This document shows, piece after piece, positions 63,570 to 64,000 of a stretch of 64,000 nucleotides of DNA. Position numbers and translations under genes: made by a program. Numbering within the stretch: the first letter of the stretch is position 1; every line of letters starts with the position of its first letter. The notes below the pieces were generated by a model, which saw only the letters and a program-made list of their open reading frames with translations, had not been told where the DNA came from and did no database searches. Source of the stretch: JBAXTZ01 sp041666525 (GTDB lineage: Bacteria; Bacillota; Negativicutes; JBAXTZ01); NCBI GenBank assembly GCA_041666525.1, contig JBAYGT010000006.1:66294-130293 (forward strand), given 5' to 3'.

Positions 63570-63601
63570 AAAGAGTGTTGGATAATTTCCGATGCTCTTT
63601 T
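63570..63601 (+). terminator. Hairpin after the ROK gene
   Basis: A 13-bp stem with three wobble pairs (63570-63582 with 63588-63600) has a 5-nt loop and a weak T-rich tail. Confidence 0.6.
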
Positions 63602-63725
63602 ATGTGTTTTATAATATGGCTTTTAAGATGAATAATCTGCTTTTATTAGCGGCGGCTACAGTGTATAATGGTGGTTATAATAATCTAAACAGCTTTGACA
63701 CTGTATGCTGTATAGTGAGGTTGCC

Positions 63726-63880
63726 ATGAGTGGATGGAGTAATATGTCGATAAAATATCGTTTGATAATCAGCGTTATGATTGTGCTGATTTTATTAATG
63801 AGTGCGTTTGTCTATGACTTTTATTCGCGCCAAAGCCGGTTTTTGGAGCGGGAAAACCGTGACAGTGCGATAACTTCTAC
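63726..63880 (+). pseudogene. N-terminal fragment of a membrane sensor gene cut by an IS
   Basis: After GAGGTTGCC and an ATG, 52 codons encode a membrane-anchored start (MSIKYRLIISVMIVLILLMS and a following charged linker), as in chemotaxis receptors or GGDEF proteins. The frame then runs into IS-like sequence at about 63881 and soon stops at 63929. The rest of the gene should lie beyond the element. A TATAAT in GTGTATAATGG (about 63661-63671) may be its -10. Confidence 0.6.
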
Positions 63881-64000
63881 TGGATCGTCAACGCTTAATG
63901 ATACAAAAATTATAAGGACAATGATCTGAATTCAGCCGGTGTTAGATAATTCAGCGACCCGTGAATTCTGCTGTTGTTGAACCAAGTTACATACTCATCC
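63881..64000 (-). mobile_element. End of an IS3-family insertion sequence
   Basis: The element continues past the window. The presumed terminus starts TGGATCGTCA at 63881; IS3-family ends typically begin TG. The boundary is inferred from where the host protein frame ends and is uncertain by several bases. Confidence 0.6.
63910..63999 (-). CDS. IS3-family transposase OrfB, C-terminal 29 residues
   Basis: The minus-strand frame reads DEYVTWFNNSRIHGSLNYL followed by TPAEF and a few residues to a TAA. This is the typical end of the IS3/IS150 DDE transposase, where WFNN-RIH-SLNYLTP is strongly conserved. The rest lies outside the window. It shows that the gene at 63726 was interrupted by transposition. 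Confidence 0.85.
   Translation of the reverse strand, partial: DEYVTWFNNSRIHGSLNYLTPAEFRSLSL

Overview
The window looks like chromosomal DNA from a diderm (outer-membrane-bearing) Firmicute, most likely a member of the Negativicutes. The inference rests on a mix of traits. Firmicute-type traits are AddAB rather than RecBCD, a HelD-like helicase, strong GAGG/GGAGG ribosome binding sites and many extended -10 promoters. Outer-membrane-type traits are a type I secretion cassette with an HlyD adaptor and an RND efflux pump. A perfect 16-bp parS centromere site at 49.8 kb places the window in the origin-proximal part of the chromosome. No rRNA, tRNA or CRISPR array was seen.

Layout. 0-9.4 kb: 3' part of a multidomain GH18 chitinase, then a type I secretion cassette (ABC, HlyD, second ABC with a degenerate C39-like domain), then a convergent TPR glycosyltransferase. 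9.5-16.5 kb: addB-addA double-strand break repair. 16.7-18.4 kb: an OmpR-type two-component pair. 18.4-22.5 kb: purine permease, two convergent esterases, an orphan RmlC epimerase. 22.6-28.5 kb: SWIM/SNF2 helicase, HflX with an N-terminal JAMM-like domain, PHP phosphoesterase. 28.8-32.5 kb: Qnr-like pentapeptide protein and a PAS-GGDEF-HD-GYP protein. 32.5-40.4 kb: RND efflux pair, a stand-alone RarA C-terminal-like protein, an aminotransferase, a short MscS channel and an MFS transporter. 40.4-41.6 kb: a roughly 1.06-kb non-coding, highly structured transcription unit with its own consensus promoter and terminator. 41.6-49.7 kb: a secreted histidine acid phosphatase divergent from pstS-pstC-pstA-pstB-phoU-phoB-phoR behind a Pho box. 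49.8 kb: parS. 49.9-57.4 kb: a glycosylglycerate catabolic operon (mngA, mngB, GH13_18 phosphorylase) divergent from an RpiR regulator. 57.6-63.5 kb: HelD-like helicase, YgjP-type metalloprotein, APC permease, ROK regulator. The window ends in a gene cut by an IS3-family insertion.

The most striking object is the structured RNA unit at 40517-41575. It has a TTGACA-17-TACAAT promoter behind an A/T tract, many hairpins (several capped by GNRA loops), no convincing ORF and an intrinsic terminator. I cannot assign it to a named large RNA class. A second possible RNA family is a pair of minus-strand candidates (18.4 and 28.6 kb) sharing a CAATATAGA / CTCTCTCCTC / AAAAAT block directly before an intrinsic terminator. 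The CU-rich part is complementary to Shine-Dalgarno sequences.

Pathway links: Pst-PhoBR plus the acid phosphatase form a phosphate-starvation module. MngA imports and phosphorylates a glycosylglycerate, MngB hydrolyses mannosylglycerate, and the GH13_18 enzyme probably phosphorolyses a glucosyl counterpart. The type I secretion cassette may export the neighbouring chitinase.
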